64,000 bases of DNA from Rhodothermales bacterium (lineage in GTDB: Bacteria > Bacteroidota > Rhodothermia > Rhodothermales > UBA10348): positions 124,001 through 188,000 of the forward strand of contig JANQQV010000017.1 of assembly GCA_028284865.1 (NCBI GenBank). Reading direction: 5' to 3'. Shown here piece by piece: positions 15,561-24,947 of this stretch. The position numbers and the translations under genes were made by a program. Below the pieces are notes generated by a model, which saw only the letters and a program-made list of their open reading frames with translations, did not search any database and was not told the DNA's origin. Position 1 is the first letter of the stretch, and each line of letters opens with the position of its first letter.

Positions 15561-18404
15561 TCAGTGACGAACCACAAACTGGCGAGAAGTCACCTGCGTG
15601 CCATCCTGGACCCGGATGAAATACAGTCCGGACGCAAGGCGAGATGAGTCGACGGTGATCCCGGCCGGACTCCAATCCAATGGCACAACGTGTTGCCGCC
15701 CCAGGACATCAATTACATCTATCTGCTTTCCTTCAGGCACGAAGACGTCCATGGGAAACGTGATCCTGGAGCGTGTTGGGTTCGGATACCCTGGAGCCAG
15801 CAAATTGGAAGTTGTCGGTACCTCTCCACTTTCGACATCGGTGGCCAGATATGAGCGAGAAACCCTGAACAGCTCCTGTCCGATTCCCGGCTGATAGGCT
15901 GCAAAAACGATGTGATCGCCTGCAATCGAGCCGTATCTGGGGCGAGAGCCATCTGGTCCCGGCCAGAGATCGGCCAGCAAGACGGTACCATCGAGTGTCC
16001 CATCAGAATACCATGGCTCACGTCCATAAGTATCGTGTCTGAGCATGAAAAGGAATCCATGCTCATCACCAGCAAGCAATTTGAACGTATCGAAGTAGTC
16101 CTCGCTCCCTGCGCCGGCCAGGTCCTCGACCAGCACATGCGTCCCGCTGGCTGTTCCGTCTGAAATCCAGAGCTGTCGGTCTCCGCCGTCAATGCGAGCC
16201 GTGAAGACGGCATGACCTTCCCATTCGTGGAGATGCATGGGATGACTTCCCGCTGGCCCCGGATTCAGGTCAACCAGCACTCGTACGGAATCAGGATGCG
16301 TCCGGATGGTCAACTCCTCACCCAGATTCTCGTACGTGACACCGGTAGACAGCAGGGTATTGCCCGTTCGAACGAAACCGTCTCGTGACTGGGTAGACCG
16401 CGAAGCGATCTGGATGTGGTCCGCAGACTCGTCCAACGACCACAGCCCATTTCGTCCATGACGAAAGAAATAGGTTGTATGGTCTGTGGAGATGGTTGAA
16501 AGTCCATTGTCGAACGAACTGTCGTAGCCGAGACTGGTCAACCCGGCATCATCGAGGCGGTAGAGGGAACTGTTCCCGACGAGAATCCAGCTGTCTCCCG
16601 CTCGCTTGACAGGGGAAAGCGAAGAGGCGCCCTGTATCCCGTCCAAGGGCCTCGTTCCAACGGCAGTTCCATCGGTGATCCACAAGTCCCCGGTTCCATC
16701 CTCTGCATACAGGGGGCCAAACAACACCTCATTTTGTGAGGCTGCAAAGCGGGCGTGGTTCAGCGCACCGTCTTGCCCCAATCGACCTTGGACAAGCAGG
16801 GGAATGAAAGTCCATTCGCCTGAGGCACGATCGCGCAGGGCATAGCCTTTGGCGTACTCCCACAAACTGAATGATTCCGTATCGATCCGGTGTCGGAGAT
16901 CGGAATCAGGAGCACTGTCGGGCAGCTGCACGGGGTACGTGGTCCCCAGCGTCCCACCGGTCTGCCACAGTCGATACGGCTCCAGCTTCCTGCGCGCTCT
17001 GAAAAAGGCGATGTCGTCCTGCTGAACAAAATCGCGTGCCTCCGAGGACATGTTGACTGGGCTGGAATACCAGGTGATCAATCTGGATTGTCCGTTTTCA
17101 GGATTCAGACTGATCAGTTGACTGCCAAAGTCTGGATCGTAGTTGCTGACGAGGATCTCACCGTTGATTCCAGCAAAAATTTCCGGATTTGAGCCCCATT
17201 CGCCTGGTAGCAGGTCCTTGACCATGTAGGTCCCGTCAGGTGTGCCATCCGAGCGCCAGAGCTCTGTTCCATGGATCCCGTCACTCGCACAGAAATAGAC
17301 CGCATCCCCGATGACCTGGAGCATTGCCGGGTTGGATCCGTCTCTTCCCGGGCGGATATCCTTGACCATTTCAAGCCTCAAGGTTGCGCTGTTCAGTTTC
17401 CAGAGCTCCCAGCCGTTGTCTCCGTCGTAGTGTTTGAACACCATGGTTCCATCCGGCAGAAATCGGACATCCTCCATGCCGTGCCGATCAATGGGGGCAA
17501 ACCAGTTGTTCGTTCCGCTCTTCGTCCCGTTCGTCTTGTAAATCTGGATGGGTTTAAAGGCGGATTCCAGCCAGAACACCAATTCATCGTCAATTACTCC
17601 CAACGCCGAAGCATGAACCCGGATGACCGTGGTTGAAAGTTGCAGGAGTTCACCGAATTGCCCATCCCGCAGTGCCATCAAGGCCATGCTTCGAGCTCCC
17701 TCTTTGTCCACTACGAGGAGCGTGGAGTCAATTGCACCCAGGACGTACCCGTATGTATGCAACTGCCGTTCCAGTTTGGCGGGCTTGTTATCGGTCAGAT
17801 CAATGGACCAGAGTGCCATCTCACGCGCGCTCGTCCGCGTCTGGAAATACAGCGTGTCTCCAATCACCACGGGTTGGCTTGCCCGGCAATGGCTGGTGCA
17901 AGGAATGTCATATCGCACCGCTTGCCCGGAATCATTCGACACTTTGTACCACACCGAGGAAGGTTCACCGTTCATCAACAACAGGGCACCCTGTGGTGAA
18001 TCGAGAATGTGCGATGGACGTCGATCGGATGGTATCCCTTTGGCGACTTGAAGGGAGTGTGTTAAATGGTCGATCATCATGAATTGACCGTTACCACGCT
18101 CCCAGAAGGCGAGTCGGTCGCCCAGGGCCAGTTCGTCGGAAACGCTGATTCCGTCGGCACCAGGAGCTATGTCCACCACCAGACGGGTACCCGCGGAAGA
18201 TCCGTCCGTTACCCACCATTCTCTGCCTTTCTCGGGGCCGTTGGCAGTGAAGTACAGGTGTTCGCCAACAACCACGAAGTCGCGTGGCGAAATGCCCACG
18301 GGCGTCTGGTCCACGTCAAGGAGGAGTTCCTGTGCATGCGTGATGAAAGGAGCAAAACACGTCAGGACGACGCCAAGCACCAGCAGGGAGAAGAAGCGAT
18401 TCAT
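15561..18404 (-). CDS. ELWxxDGT-repeat surface protein with type IX sorting domain (copy 1)
   Basis: A 947-residue secreted protein. A signal peptide (cleavage after THAQ) is followed by a long series of beta-propeller-like repeats of the ELWxxDGT family; examples are ELWRSDGTPDGT, DLWITDGTAVGT, QLWISDGTASGT and PWYSDGTLDGT. The last about 80 residues form a type IX secretion sorting domain: GYPNPTRSRITF, DVLGR, and the closing GLYFIRVQ with a basic end. The protein should cross the outer membrane through a type IX system and be attached or released. Its role is unknown; such repeat proteins are often adhesins or large extracellular scaffolds. It lies downstream of a paralogue (18614-21436) with a 209-bp gap, so the pair arose by tandem duplication. 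Confidence 0.88.
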   Translation of the reverse strand: MNRFFSLLVLGVVLTCFAPFITHAQELLLDVDQTPVGISPRDFVVVGEHLYFTANGPEKGREWWVTDGSSAGTRLVVDIAPGADGISVSDELALGDRLAFWERGNGQFMMIDHLTHSLQVAKGIPSDRRPSHILDSPQGALLLMNGEPSSVWYKVSNDSGQAVRYDIPCTSHCRASQPVVIGDTLYFQTRTSAREMALWSIDLTDNKPAKLERQLHTYGYVLGAIDSTLLVVDKEGARSMALMALRDGQFGELLQLSTTVIRVHASALGVIDDELVFWLESAFKPIQIYKTNGTKSGTNNWFAPIDRHGMEDVRFLPDGTMVFKHYDGDNGWELWKLNSATLRLEMVKDIRPGRDGSNPAMLQVIGDAVYFCASDGIHGTELWRSDGTPDGTYMVKDLLPGEWGSNPEIFAGINGEILVSNYDPDFGSQLISLNPENGQSRLITWYSSPVNMSSEARDFVQQDDIAFFRARRKLEPYRLWQTGGTLGTTYPVQLPDSAPDSDLRHRIDTESFSLWEYAKGYALRDRASGEWTFIPLLVQGRLGQDGALNHARFAASQNEVLFGPLYAEDGTGDLWITDGTAVGTRPLDGIQGASSLSPVKRAGDSWILVGNSSLYRLDDAGLTSLGYDSSFDNGLSTISTDHTTYFFRHGRNGLWSLDESADHIQIASRSTQSRDGFVRTGNTLLSTGVTYENLGEELTIRTHPDSVRVLVDLNPGPAGSHPMHLHEWEGHAVFTARIDGGDRQLWISDGTASGTHVLVEDLAGAGSEDYFDTFKLLAGDEHGFLFMLRHDTYGREPWYSDGTLDGTVLLADLWPGPDGSRPRYGSIAGDHIVFAAYQPGIGQELFRVSRSYLATDVESGEVPTTSNLLAPGYPNPTRSRITFPMDVFVPEGKQIDVIDVLGRQHVVPLDWSPAGITVDSSRLASGLYFIRVQDGTQVTSRQFVVRH

Positions 18405-18613
18405 CGGAGATACCGATTGGCGGGGAGGTCTGGAATCACGTTACCCTCTCAGGCCGTCAATTCGGTGGAATACCGCTTCATCGGTTCGAATCCCGCATCG
18501 AATCGATGATTTCGCAATTTGAATGTCGGCAGCTGCGCGTACTACTTGGTCACGCGTAAGCACAGAACGATGCTGGACTTCCGAAAATCCTTAGCCGGAA
18601 ATGGCGCCTTCAA

Positions 18614-21436
18614 TCAGCGGCGTTTGATGAACCGACGAGAAGAGGTTCGACTGTCAGATTCAACCTGCGCGAAATACAATCCTGGAGGAAGTCGATGCAC
18701 GTCCAGCGTGATCAGGTCCGATCCCACGGCGACAGGCACGTGATGACGCCTCCCAAGGATGTCTATGACATGGATGTTGGCTGGCGAGCCTTGGAGCGAC
18801 GTCCATGAGAAGTGAATGACCGATCGGGTTGGATTCGGATACCCAAGTGAAAGTTCGGGTCCGGTCGACGCAACTGGAATGGGCTCGACGTCGGTAGCCA
18901 GATAGGACAGGGAAACCCCCCATAGTTCGGGCCCCGTGCTTTCCATTGCAGCGTCGAACAGGATCATGTTTCCAGCCAGCCCACCTTCCGTCGGATCGGA
19001 CCCGGTTGGGCCCGGGATGATATCAGCCAGTAAGTGGGTGCCTTCCTGGCGGCCGTTCGTAAACCATGGCTCTCGGCCAAACGAACCATGCCCCACGGAA
19101 AACAGCGCGTTCTCTTCGTCCCCACCCAAAAAGAAGAGCCGAGCCGTCCAATCGTCGAGTCCAGCGCCTTCGAGGTCGGTGATCAGGGCATGAGTACCTT
19201 CGGACGTGCCATCAGAAATCCAGACTTGACGCCCGCTCCTGTCGGTGTGTGCGGTGAAAAGGGCTTTGTCGTTCCATTGACGAATTGTGGCCGGATTGCT
19301 GTTTGAAACCCCGGGATACAGGTCCACAACCGTCCACGCCGTATCGGGATGGGATCTACGAACCAATTCCCTCCCCGCCGTTCCGCTGGTCCGGTCCTGA
19401 TACAGAAGGTCCCCGTCGATTACGGCATACCCCGCCGTCAAGTACGCTCCATTCCCCAGTCTGACGGTCCCGGAATCGGTGCCGTCCGTGGCCCACATTC
19501 CGTAGCGATCAAGGACGTGAATGTAGGTATGTGCTCCTGCGGTTACCGCTTTTGTTCGCCAGGTCAGATCAGGGTCTTCAATCAGGATGTTGGTGACGCC
19601 ATCTCGAAGCGCGAGGAGTCTACCCTCCTCGGCAATCAACCAAGCATCGTCAGCCTTTGCCACGGGCGCAGCCCGATCACCTACAGGTGGTGAGTAGAGG
19701 ACTGACGTACCGGCCTCTTTTCCATCTGTGAACCAGATCTCTCCAGTGCGACCCTCAATCACTTGAGGACCGAATGCGATGCCCTCGTCCGTGATCACAA
19801 CACCCTCATCGCCATACCCCCATCCAGCAGAAAGTGGAATGGACCACCACTGCCCGGTCGCCTCCTCCAGTACGATCAGCTTGTTGGCACCCCGCCACAC
19901 TGTCTTTCCCTGGACGTTTCCGAGGAAAGTACCGTGCGCCTCTTGGTCGGCTAAACCCGGAACGTGAACCAGCCTGGTCGAAGCGCTCGTTCCATCCGTG
20001 GTCCACAATGAACGGGAATCAAGTTGTGGATTGAACGCTGAGAAGACAGTCCGCTCCGGAAGCACAACGAAATCCTCAGGGTGTGAGCCGAACGACGACT
20101 GCGTGTTCGCGGATGTGACGGCAGAGACTTGATCCGAGGACGGATCGTAACGCATGATCTGGTATCCCCAATCCGGTGTGCGACCACGGAAGTACAGTTG
20201 ATCGTCTTGCGCCACCAGCCAGGCCACGGCTCCATTGGCAGGGCCGGGGTTGATGTCGGCAACGAGAGCAGTTCCGTTTGAAGTCCCATCTGTTTTCCAC
20301 AATTCGCGGTTGTGGGATTCGTCGACGGCGCCGAAGTAAACCTCATCGTCAAGCAGCACAAAGTTGGAAGGGTTGGACCCCGCTGGTCCTGGCAAGATCT
20401 CGGTCACCATTCGGGTACCTTCTACAGTGCCGTCAGATACCCACAGCTCGGATCCCGTTTCCTGACTCCAGGAGTCAAAGACCAGGGTGCCGTCGGGAAG
20501 GTGAGCCTTGGCGTTGCCAGGCCATGATTGCTCGGCGTTTTCACGAAGGACTCGCGTTCCATCCCGGGTTCCGTCAGTTGTCAGCCATTGATCAGGGCCG
20601 GAGTACGGCGCCAGAAACATCAATGCATGGCCACCGGCGTTACCAAAAACGCCAAAATCCAATCCCGTATCGGTTTCAGCGAGAATGATAAGAGGGGAAA
20701 GTGATTCACCGGGGAGCCAGGAATACAGGCTCCACTGTCTCAATTCGTTTCGATGAATGAACAACACTCGATCTTCCACAATACCCTCGAAGCCGAGCCA
20801 GTCCATGAACGGACCTTCAACGGGTTCCGGATTCTGACCGTCGAGACCCACTCGCCAGATCCAGTGTTCGGACTGATCGATCACATTGAAATACAGGGAG
20901 TCCCTGAACACAAATGGGTCGTATACGCGGCACAATTGGTCTGAACACGTATAGTCTACTTTCCAGGTGACATCAGCGCCGGGCAGTGTATAGCGTAGTT
21001 CGTCGGGTAGAGTAGAGGTCAGATGAATGAAGGCTGCCTGCCGGGTTGCCAACACTTCGGCGGGACGACCAGTATTCCAGAATCCGGTCAGAGAACGCGT
21101 GTTGGCCTGCGTTCCGTCGGAAACGAACATGGCTTCAAGCGTGCTTTCCCAAAAGAGTAATTGGTCATTCCAGGTTGTCAGCCTGTCAAATCGCATGTCT
21201 TCTGGCCCTTCGACCAAATCTATGGCCGATATCGTTCCGCCTGATGTGCCATCCGAAATCCAGAGTGTTCTCCCAGTCTCCGGGAGTTCGGCTTGAAAAA
21301 CCATTCCGGATCCGAAAGCCTGCAAATAAGCGGGCCGAATACCAACTGGGGTTGTGTTGATTTCCGCGACCAGTTCTTGCGCTTCCACGGGGGTGGACAG
21401 CGAAAAGGCTACAATCAGAATGAAGAGTCGACTCAT
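18614..21436 (-). CDS. ELWxxDGT-repeat surface protein with type IX sorting domain (copy 2)
   Basis: About 940 residues with the same architecture as its downstream neighbour: signal peptide (cleavage near VEAQ), many ELWxxDGT repeats (TLWISDGTSGGT, ELWVSDGTVEGT, ELWKTDGTSNGT, SLWTTDGTSAST, EIWFTDGKEAGT, QVWISDGTSEGT) and a C-terminal sorting domain (LGYPNPTRSVIHF, DILGR, GLYFAQVES). The start at 21436 (MSRLFILIVAF) is chosen because the signal peptide begins there; the open frame continues upstream through a 16-bp repeat array and would add an implausible extension. The two copies align from the signal peptide through the sorting domain but differ widely in the repeats, so the duplication is not recent. 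Confidence 0.88.
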   Translation of the reverse strand: MSRLFILIVAFSLSTPVEAQELVAEINTTPVGIRPAYLQAFGSGMVFQAELPETGRTLWISDGTSGGTISAIDLVEGPEDMRFDRLTTWNDQLLFWESTLEAMFVSDGTQANTRSLTGFWNTGRPAEVLATRQAAFIHLTSTLPDELRYTLPGADVTWKVDYTCSDQLCRVYDPFVFRDSLYFNVIDQSEHWIWRVGLDGQNPEPVEGPFMDWLGFEGIVEDRVLFIHRNELRQWSLYSWLPGESLSPLIILAETDTGLDFGVFGNAGGHALMFLAPYSGPDQWLTTDGTRDGTRVLRENAEQSWPGNAKAHLPDGTLVFDSWSQETGSELWVSDGTVEGTRMVTEILPGPAGSNPSNFVLLDDEVYFGAVDESHNRELWKTDGTSNGTALVADINPGPANGAVAWLVAQDDQLYFRGRTPDWGYQIMRYDPSSDQVSAVTSANTQSSFGSHPEDFVVLPERTVFSAFNPQLDSRSLWTTDGTSASTRLVHVPGLADQEAHGTFLGNVQGKTVWRGANKLIVLEEATGQWWSIPLSAGWGYGDEGVVITDEGIAFGPQVIEGRTGEIWFTDGKEAGTSVLYSPPVGDRAAPVAKADDAWLIAEEGRLLALRDGVTNILIEDPDLTWRTKAVTAGAHTYIHVLDRYGMWATDGTDSGTVRLGNGAYLTAGYAVIDGDLLYQDRTSGTAGRELVRRSHPDTAWTVVDLYPGVSNSNPATIRQWNDKALFTAHTDRSGRQVWISDGTSEGTHALITDLEGAGLDDWTARLFFLGGDEENALFSVGHGSFGREPWFTNGRQEGTHLLADIIPGPTGSDPTEGGLAGNMILFDAAMESTGPELWGVSLSYLATDVEPIPVASTGPELSLGYPNPTRSVIHFSWTSLQGSPANIHVIDILGRRHHVPVAVGSDLITLDVHRLPPGLYFAQVESDSRTSSRRFIKRR

Positions 21437-21455
21437 GGGCGGGATCAATGTCTTT

Positions 21456-21518
21456 CCATGGTGCGGGTATCCAAGATGCAGGGTATCCATGGTGCAGTGT
21501 ATCCATGGTACAATGTGA
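21456..21518. repeat. four tandem 16-bp repeats upstream of the ELWxxDGT gene
   Basis: Units of 15-16 bp run CCATGGTGCGGGTAT (21456-21470), CCAAGATGCAGGGTAT (21471-21486), CCATGGTGCAGTGTAT (21487-21502) and CCATGGTACAATGTGA (21503-21518). Three units contain the palindrome CCATGG. The array ends 20 bp before the minus-strand start at 21436 and lies in the divergent region shared with the amidohydrolase operon. Confidence 0.7.
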
Positions 21519-21616
21519 CCCGGACAGCCGAAGCCGGGACTTTCCCGATGGTTTGGCAACCGTGCTGAGGCGGTCTGCAATTCACCGGAACGGCTTTCAA
21601 ATTCGAATCAGGCCCG

Positions 21617-21623
21617 TACATTG
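21617..21623 (+). promoter_or_regulatory. possible promoter of the amidohydrolase operon
   Basis: TACATTG at 21617-21623 lies 28 nt before the ATG and is close to the Bacteroidota -7 motif. The longer string CGTACATT is also found before the amylase-fold gene (2620-2627), again a short distance before a secreted-protein start. The -33 element is not clear. Confidence 0.3.
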
Positions 21624-21651
21624 ACGGATCGGCCTTTCCTACCCTTCCCAC

Positions 21652-23283
21652 ATGTCCATGCGATTTCTGTCCGCGGTCATTCTGATCGCTCTGTTCACCC
21701 TGCCCGTTTCCGCTCAAGATTGGAGCGACTTCAATTTCGATTCAGATGGGGAGGGACCGTATGAGCGCCTCGTCATCCGCGGAGCCATCATGGTGGAGGG
21801 ATCCGGGGCGCCGCCCACCGGTCCGGTGGACATCGTCATCGAGAACGATCGGATCGTGCAGATCCAGAACGTAGGCTACCCGGGTCTACCCATCGACCCG
21901 GACCGGAGGCCGGCGCCCGGCACCCGTGAGATCGACGCGCATGGTATGTATGTGCTCCCCGGGTTCATTGATATGCATGGTCACCCGCACACCGAGGACT
22001 CGGGACAAGGTACGCCGCTGGATTATGTGACAAAGCTGTGGATGGCGCACGGCATCACGACCACGCGGGTTGTGGGTTCTAAGGGCCCGGAGTGGATTCT
22101 GGAGATGCAGCGCCGGTCCGACAACAACGAGATTACCAGCCCTCGAATTCAGGCGTACCCGATTTTCGGACGCGGATTCGATAAACGGATTTCAACGCCG
22201 GAGGAAGCACGCGCCTGGGTGCAAATGGTAGCTGAAATGGGGGTCCAGGGTATCAAGTTCTTCGGTGCTCCGCCTGCCATCATGGAAGCCGCGCTGGACG
22301 AGGCAGGAAAACAAGGACTTCGCTCAACCGAGCATCATGCGCAGCTTGACGTGACGCGCATGAACGTCCTCCGGACGGCCAGCCTTGGTCTGACTTCGAT
22401 GGAGCACTGGTACGGATTACCCGAAGCACTCTTCGAAGATCGGGTCATCCAGGACTACCCGGTCGACTACAACTACATGAACGAAGCACATCGCTTCGGA
22501 GAGGCCGGCCGACTCTGGCAGCAGGCTGCTCCTCCGTTTTCGGACCACTGGAATATGGTGATGGACTCGCTCATCACGCTCGATTTCACCATCGACCCCA
22601 CGTTCATTCCGTATCTGGCCAGTCGTGACCTCATGGCGCAGAGCCGCAAAGAATGGCATGCCATTTACACGCTTCCGGCCTTGTGGGACTTCTTTCGTCC
22701 AAGTCGAGCCGCCCACGGGTCCTATTGGTTCTACTGGACGACCGAGAACGAGATGGACTGGAAGGAGAATTATCGACTCTGGATGACGTTCATCAACGAA
22801 TACAAGAACCGCGGAGGACGTGTGACCCTGGGCTCGGACTCGGGCTACATCTACAACATCTACGGATTCGGTTACATCCAGGAGATGGAATTGATGCGCG
22901 AGGCCGGATTCCATCCGCTCGAAGTGATTCGCAGCGCCACCAACCAGGCAGCAGAAGCCCTGGGCATGGACGATGAAATTGGCACTATCCAGGTGGGCAA
23001 GAAGGCTGACCTCGTCATCGTCCCGGAAAATCCCATCGAGAACCTGAAAGTGCTGTACGGCACGGGCTGGGTGCGACTGAATGACGATACCCGCGAAGTT
23101 GAGAAGGTTGGGGGTGTGAAATACACCATCAAGGACGGCATCATTTTCGACGCCCGTCAGCTCCTGTCCGATGTGCGCGCCATGGTTGAGGCGCAGAAAG
23201 CCGAGCGCGGCATGCCAGCTGGTCCCACCCCGATGACCATCGAAACCGTCGACGAACTCACACCTTCCGGAGGCAACAAATGA
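21652..23283 (+). CDS. secreted amidohydrolase (imidazolonepropionase / Xaa-Pro dipeptidase-like)
   Basis: A 543-residue metal-dependent hydrolase with a signal peptide (cleavage near VSAQ), so it acts in the periplasm or outside. The amidohydrolase barrel is marked by the first metal site HGH (His109, His111), GIKFFG on the strand that carries a bridging Lys in relatives, STEHHAQ and SMEHW for later histidines, and GSDSG for the catalytic Asp. Characterised members of this group hydrolyse cyclic amides or dipeptides with C-terminal Pro, Arg or Lys. It is first in an operon with an M1 peptidase (4-bp ATGA overlap) and aconitase X, which favours a peptide or dipeptide substrate. The exact substrate is inferred, not shown. 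Confidence 0.85.
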   Translation: MSMRFLSAVILIALFTLPVSAQDWSDFNFDSDGEGPYERLVIRGAIMVEGSGAPPTGPVDIVIENDRIVQIQNVGYPGLPIDPDRRPAPGTREIDAHGMYVLPGFIDMHGHPHTEDSGQGTPLDYVTKLWMAHGITTTRVVGSKGPEWILEMQRRSDNNEITSPRIQAYPIFGRGFDKRISTPEEARAWVQMVAEMGVQGIKFFGAPPAIMEAALDEAGKQGLRSTEHHAQLDVTRMNVLRTASLGLTSMEHWYGLPEALFEDRVIQDYPVDYNYMNEAHRFGEAGRLWQQAAPPFSDHWNMVMDSLITLDFTIDPTFIPYLASRDLMAQSRKEWHAIYTLPALWDFFRPSRAAHGSYWFYWTTENEMDWKENYRLWMTFINEYKNRGGRVTLGSDSGYIYNIYGFGYIQEMELMREAGFHPLEVIRSATNQAAEALGMDDEIGTIQVGKKADLVIVPENPIENLKVLYGTGWVRLNDDTREVEKVGGVKYTIKDGIIFDARQLLSDVRAMVEAQKAERGMPAGPTPMTIETVDELTPSGGNK

Positions 23284-24947
23284 GAATCCTGGTACTCGCA
23301 CTTCTCCTGATTGCGCTTCCTGCCCAAGCCCAGGAATACTCGGACAGCTACCCGAAGAACCCCGGAATTGATATCCAGGGCTATGTCTTCGAAATCATGG
23401 TGACCGACGACAATGACATCGTTCGGGGCCGAACGACCGTGGATGCCCGGTATGTCGAAGGAGGACAGTCCCAACTTCGTCTTGATCTGATCGGCAAGAC
23501 GACTGAGCGCGAAGGACGAGGAATGGAGGTGGCTCGTGTGACCATGGGCGATGAGGAGCTCTCCTTCGCCCACGCCAATGATGCCATCGTGATTGATCTC
23601 GGGATGGACGTGCCTGCAGGCAAACGTGTCCAAGTGGCGGTAGAGTACAGCGGGATTCCCGCGGATGGTATGGATATAGGACCCAATCGCTACGGCGATC
23701 GGACCTTCTTCAGCGACAACTGGTCGTCGCGCGTGCGCAACTGGCTGCCCGTCGTGGATCACCCGTACGACAAGGCGACCACGGAGATGATCATCACTCA
23801 TCCCGCGCATTATCAGTCCACATCGAATGGTGTGCTCAAGGAGTCATCCAACGTCGGCAATCGGATGAAGATGACGCACTGGGTAAACGATGTCCCCACT
23901 GCCACCTGGCTCTATTTCATCGGAGTAGCCGAGATGGCGATGGAGGTCGTAGACACCTGGAACGGCATTCCCATCGAGACCTGGGTGTACTGGCAGGATC
24001 GGGATGATGGCTTTTATGACTTCGCCGAGCCGTCCAAAGCCGTTCTGGCCTACTACGAGGACCTGATCGGTCCGTACGTCAACAAGCGGTTGGGCAACAT
24101 CGTCTCCAACGCAACGCCTGGCGGTGGGATGGAAGCGGCGTCCATTCCGGCTTACTCGGATCGATCGGTGTCCGGGAATCGTGACATGCGCTGGCAGCAC
24201 GTCATCATCCACGAAATCGCCCATCAGTGGTTTGGCAACGCCGTCACGGAGTACCACTGGAATGATGTCTGGCTCAGCGAAGGGTTTGCTACCTACTACA
24301 CGCTGCTATTCCGGGAGCATCACTACGGACGAGACGATTTCCTGACGGGACTTCAGCAGTCGCGCGATCGCGTCCGGACCTACTACCGCGATTTCTGGGA
24401 TTTCGCGCTGGTGCGGCCCTACATCGAGGATCTGAACGATGTGTCCGGGCCGATGATGTACCAGAAGGGTGCCTGGGTGCTGCACATGCTCAGGGAGACC
24501 CTGGGAGAGGACGTCTACCATCAGGGTATTCGCAACTACTATGCGGAGTACATCAACAAGAACGCTCAGACGGCCGACCTGCGTCGCCACCTCGAGGAAG
24601 TGTCAGGGCAGGATTTGAAGCAGTTCTTTGATCAGTGGCTGTTCCAAGGGGGTATCCCTTCAGTTGCCGCCAACTGGTGGATCGAGGACGGGAAGCTCGA
24701 ATTCAACATTCGACAGACGCAGTCCACCTATCTCTACGATCTGGAGGTCGACGTTCGATACCAGTTCGCCGATGGTACGTGGTCCGAAACAACTCCGGTC
24801 AAATTGCCGCTGGTCAATGGAGAGGCCTGGCAGGCCAACATGAGCATTCCGATTGGCGACGCAGGTGACGTTGTGGCATTTGAACTTGATCCAGGTGTTC
24901 GTCTGCTGGCGAACTATGTGGTCGCCAACGAACGGTTTGATCGCTGA
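23280..24947 (+). CDS. secreted M1-family metallopeptidase
   Basis: A 555-residue zinc aminopeptidase of the M1 (gluzincin) family with a short signal peptide (cleavage near AQAQ). An N-terminal beta-rich domain precedes the catalytic domain, which has the exopeptidase-type motif GGGMEA (281-286, in place of GAMEN) and the zinc site HEIAHQ (His311, Glu312, His315) with the third ligand Glu334 (LSEGF). The C-terminal domain is shorter than in aminopeptidase N. It would release N-terminal residues from peptides outside the cytoplasm. Its start overlaps the amidohydrolase stop by 4 bp and its stop shares a base with the next start (TGATG), so the set is translationally coupled. Confidence 0.9.
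   Translation: MRILVLALLLIALPAQAQEYSDSYPKNPGIDIQGYVFEIMVTDDNDIVRGRTTVDARYVEGGQSQLRLDLIGKTTEREGRGMEVARVTMGDEELSFAHANDAIVIDLGMDVPAGKRVQVAVEYSGIPADGMDIGPNRYGDRTFFSDNWSSRVRNWLPVVDHPYDKATTEMIITHPAHYQSTSNGVLKESSNVGNRMKMTHWVNDVPTATWLYFIGVAEMAMEVVDTWNGIPIETWVYWQDRDDGFYDFAEPSKAVLAYYEDLIGPYVNKRLGNIVSNATPGGGMEAASIPAYSDRSVSGNRDMRWQHVIIHEIAHQWFGNAVTEYHWNDVWLSEGFATYYTLLFREHHYGRDDFLTGLQQSRDRVRTYYRDFWDFALVRPYIEDLNDVSGPMMYQKGAWVLHMLRETLGEDVYHQGIRNYYAEYINKNAQTADLRRHLEEVSGQDLKQFFDQWLFQGGIPSVAANWWIEDGKLEFNIRQTQSTYLYDLEVDVRYQFADGTWSETTPVKLPLVNGEAWQANMSIPIGDAGDVVAFELDPGVRLLANYVVANERFDR

Noticed and set aside
21437-21580. Longer N-terminus of the second ELWxxDGT protein
   Set aside because: It would precede the signal peptide and be encoded by the 16-bp repeat array.
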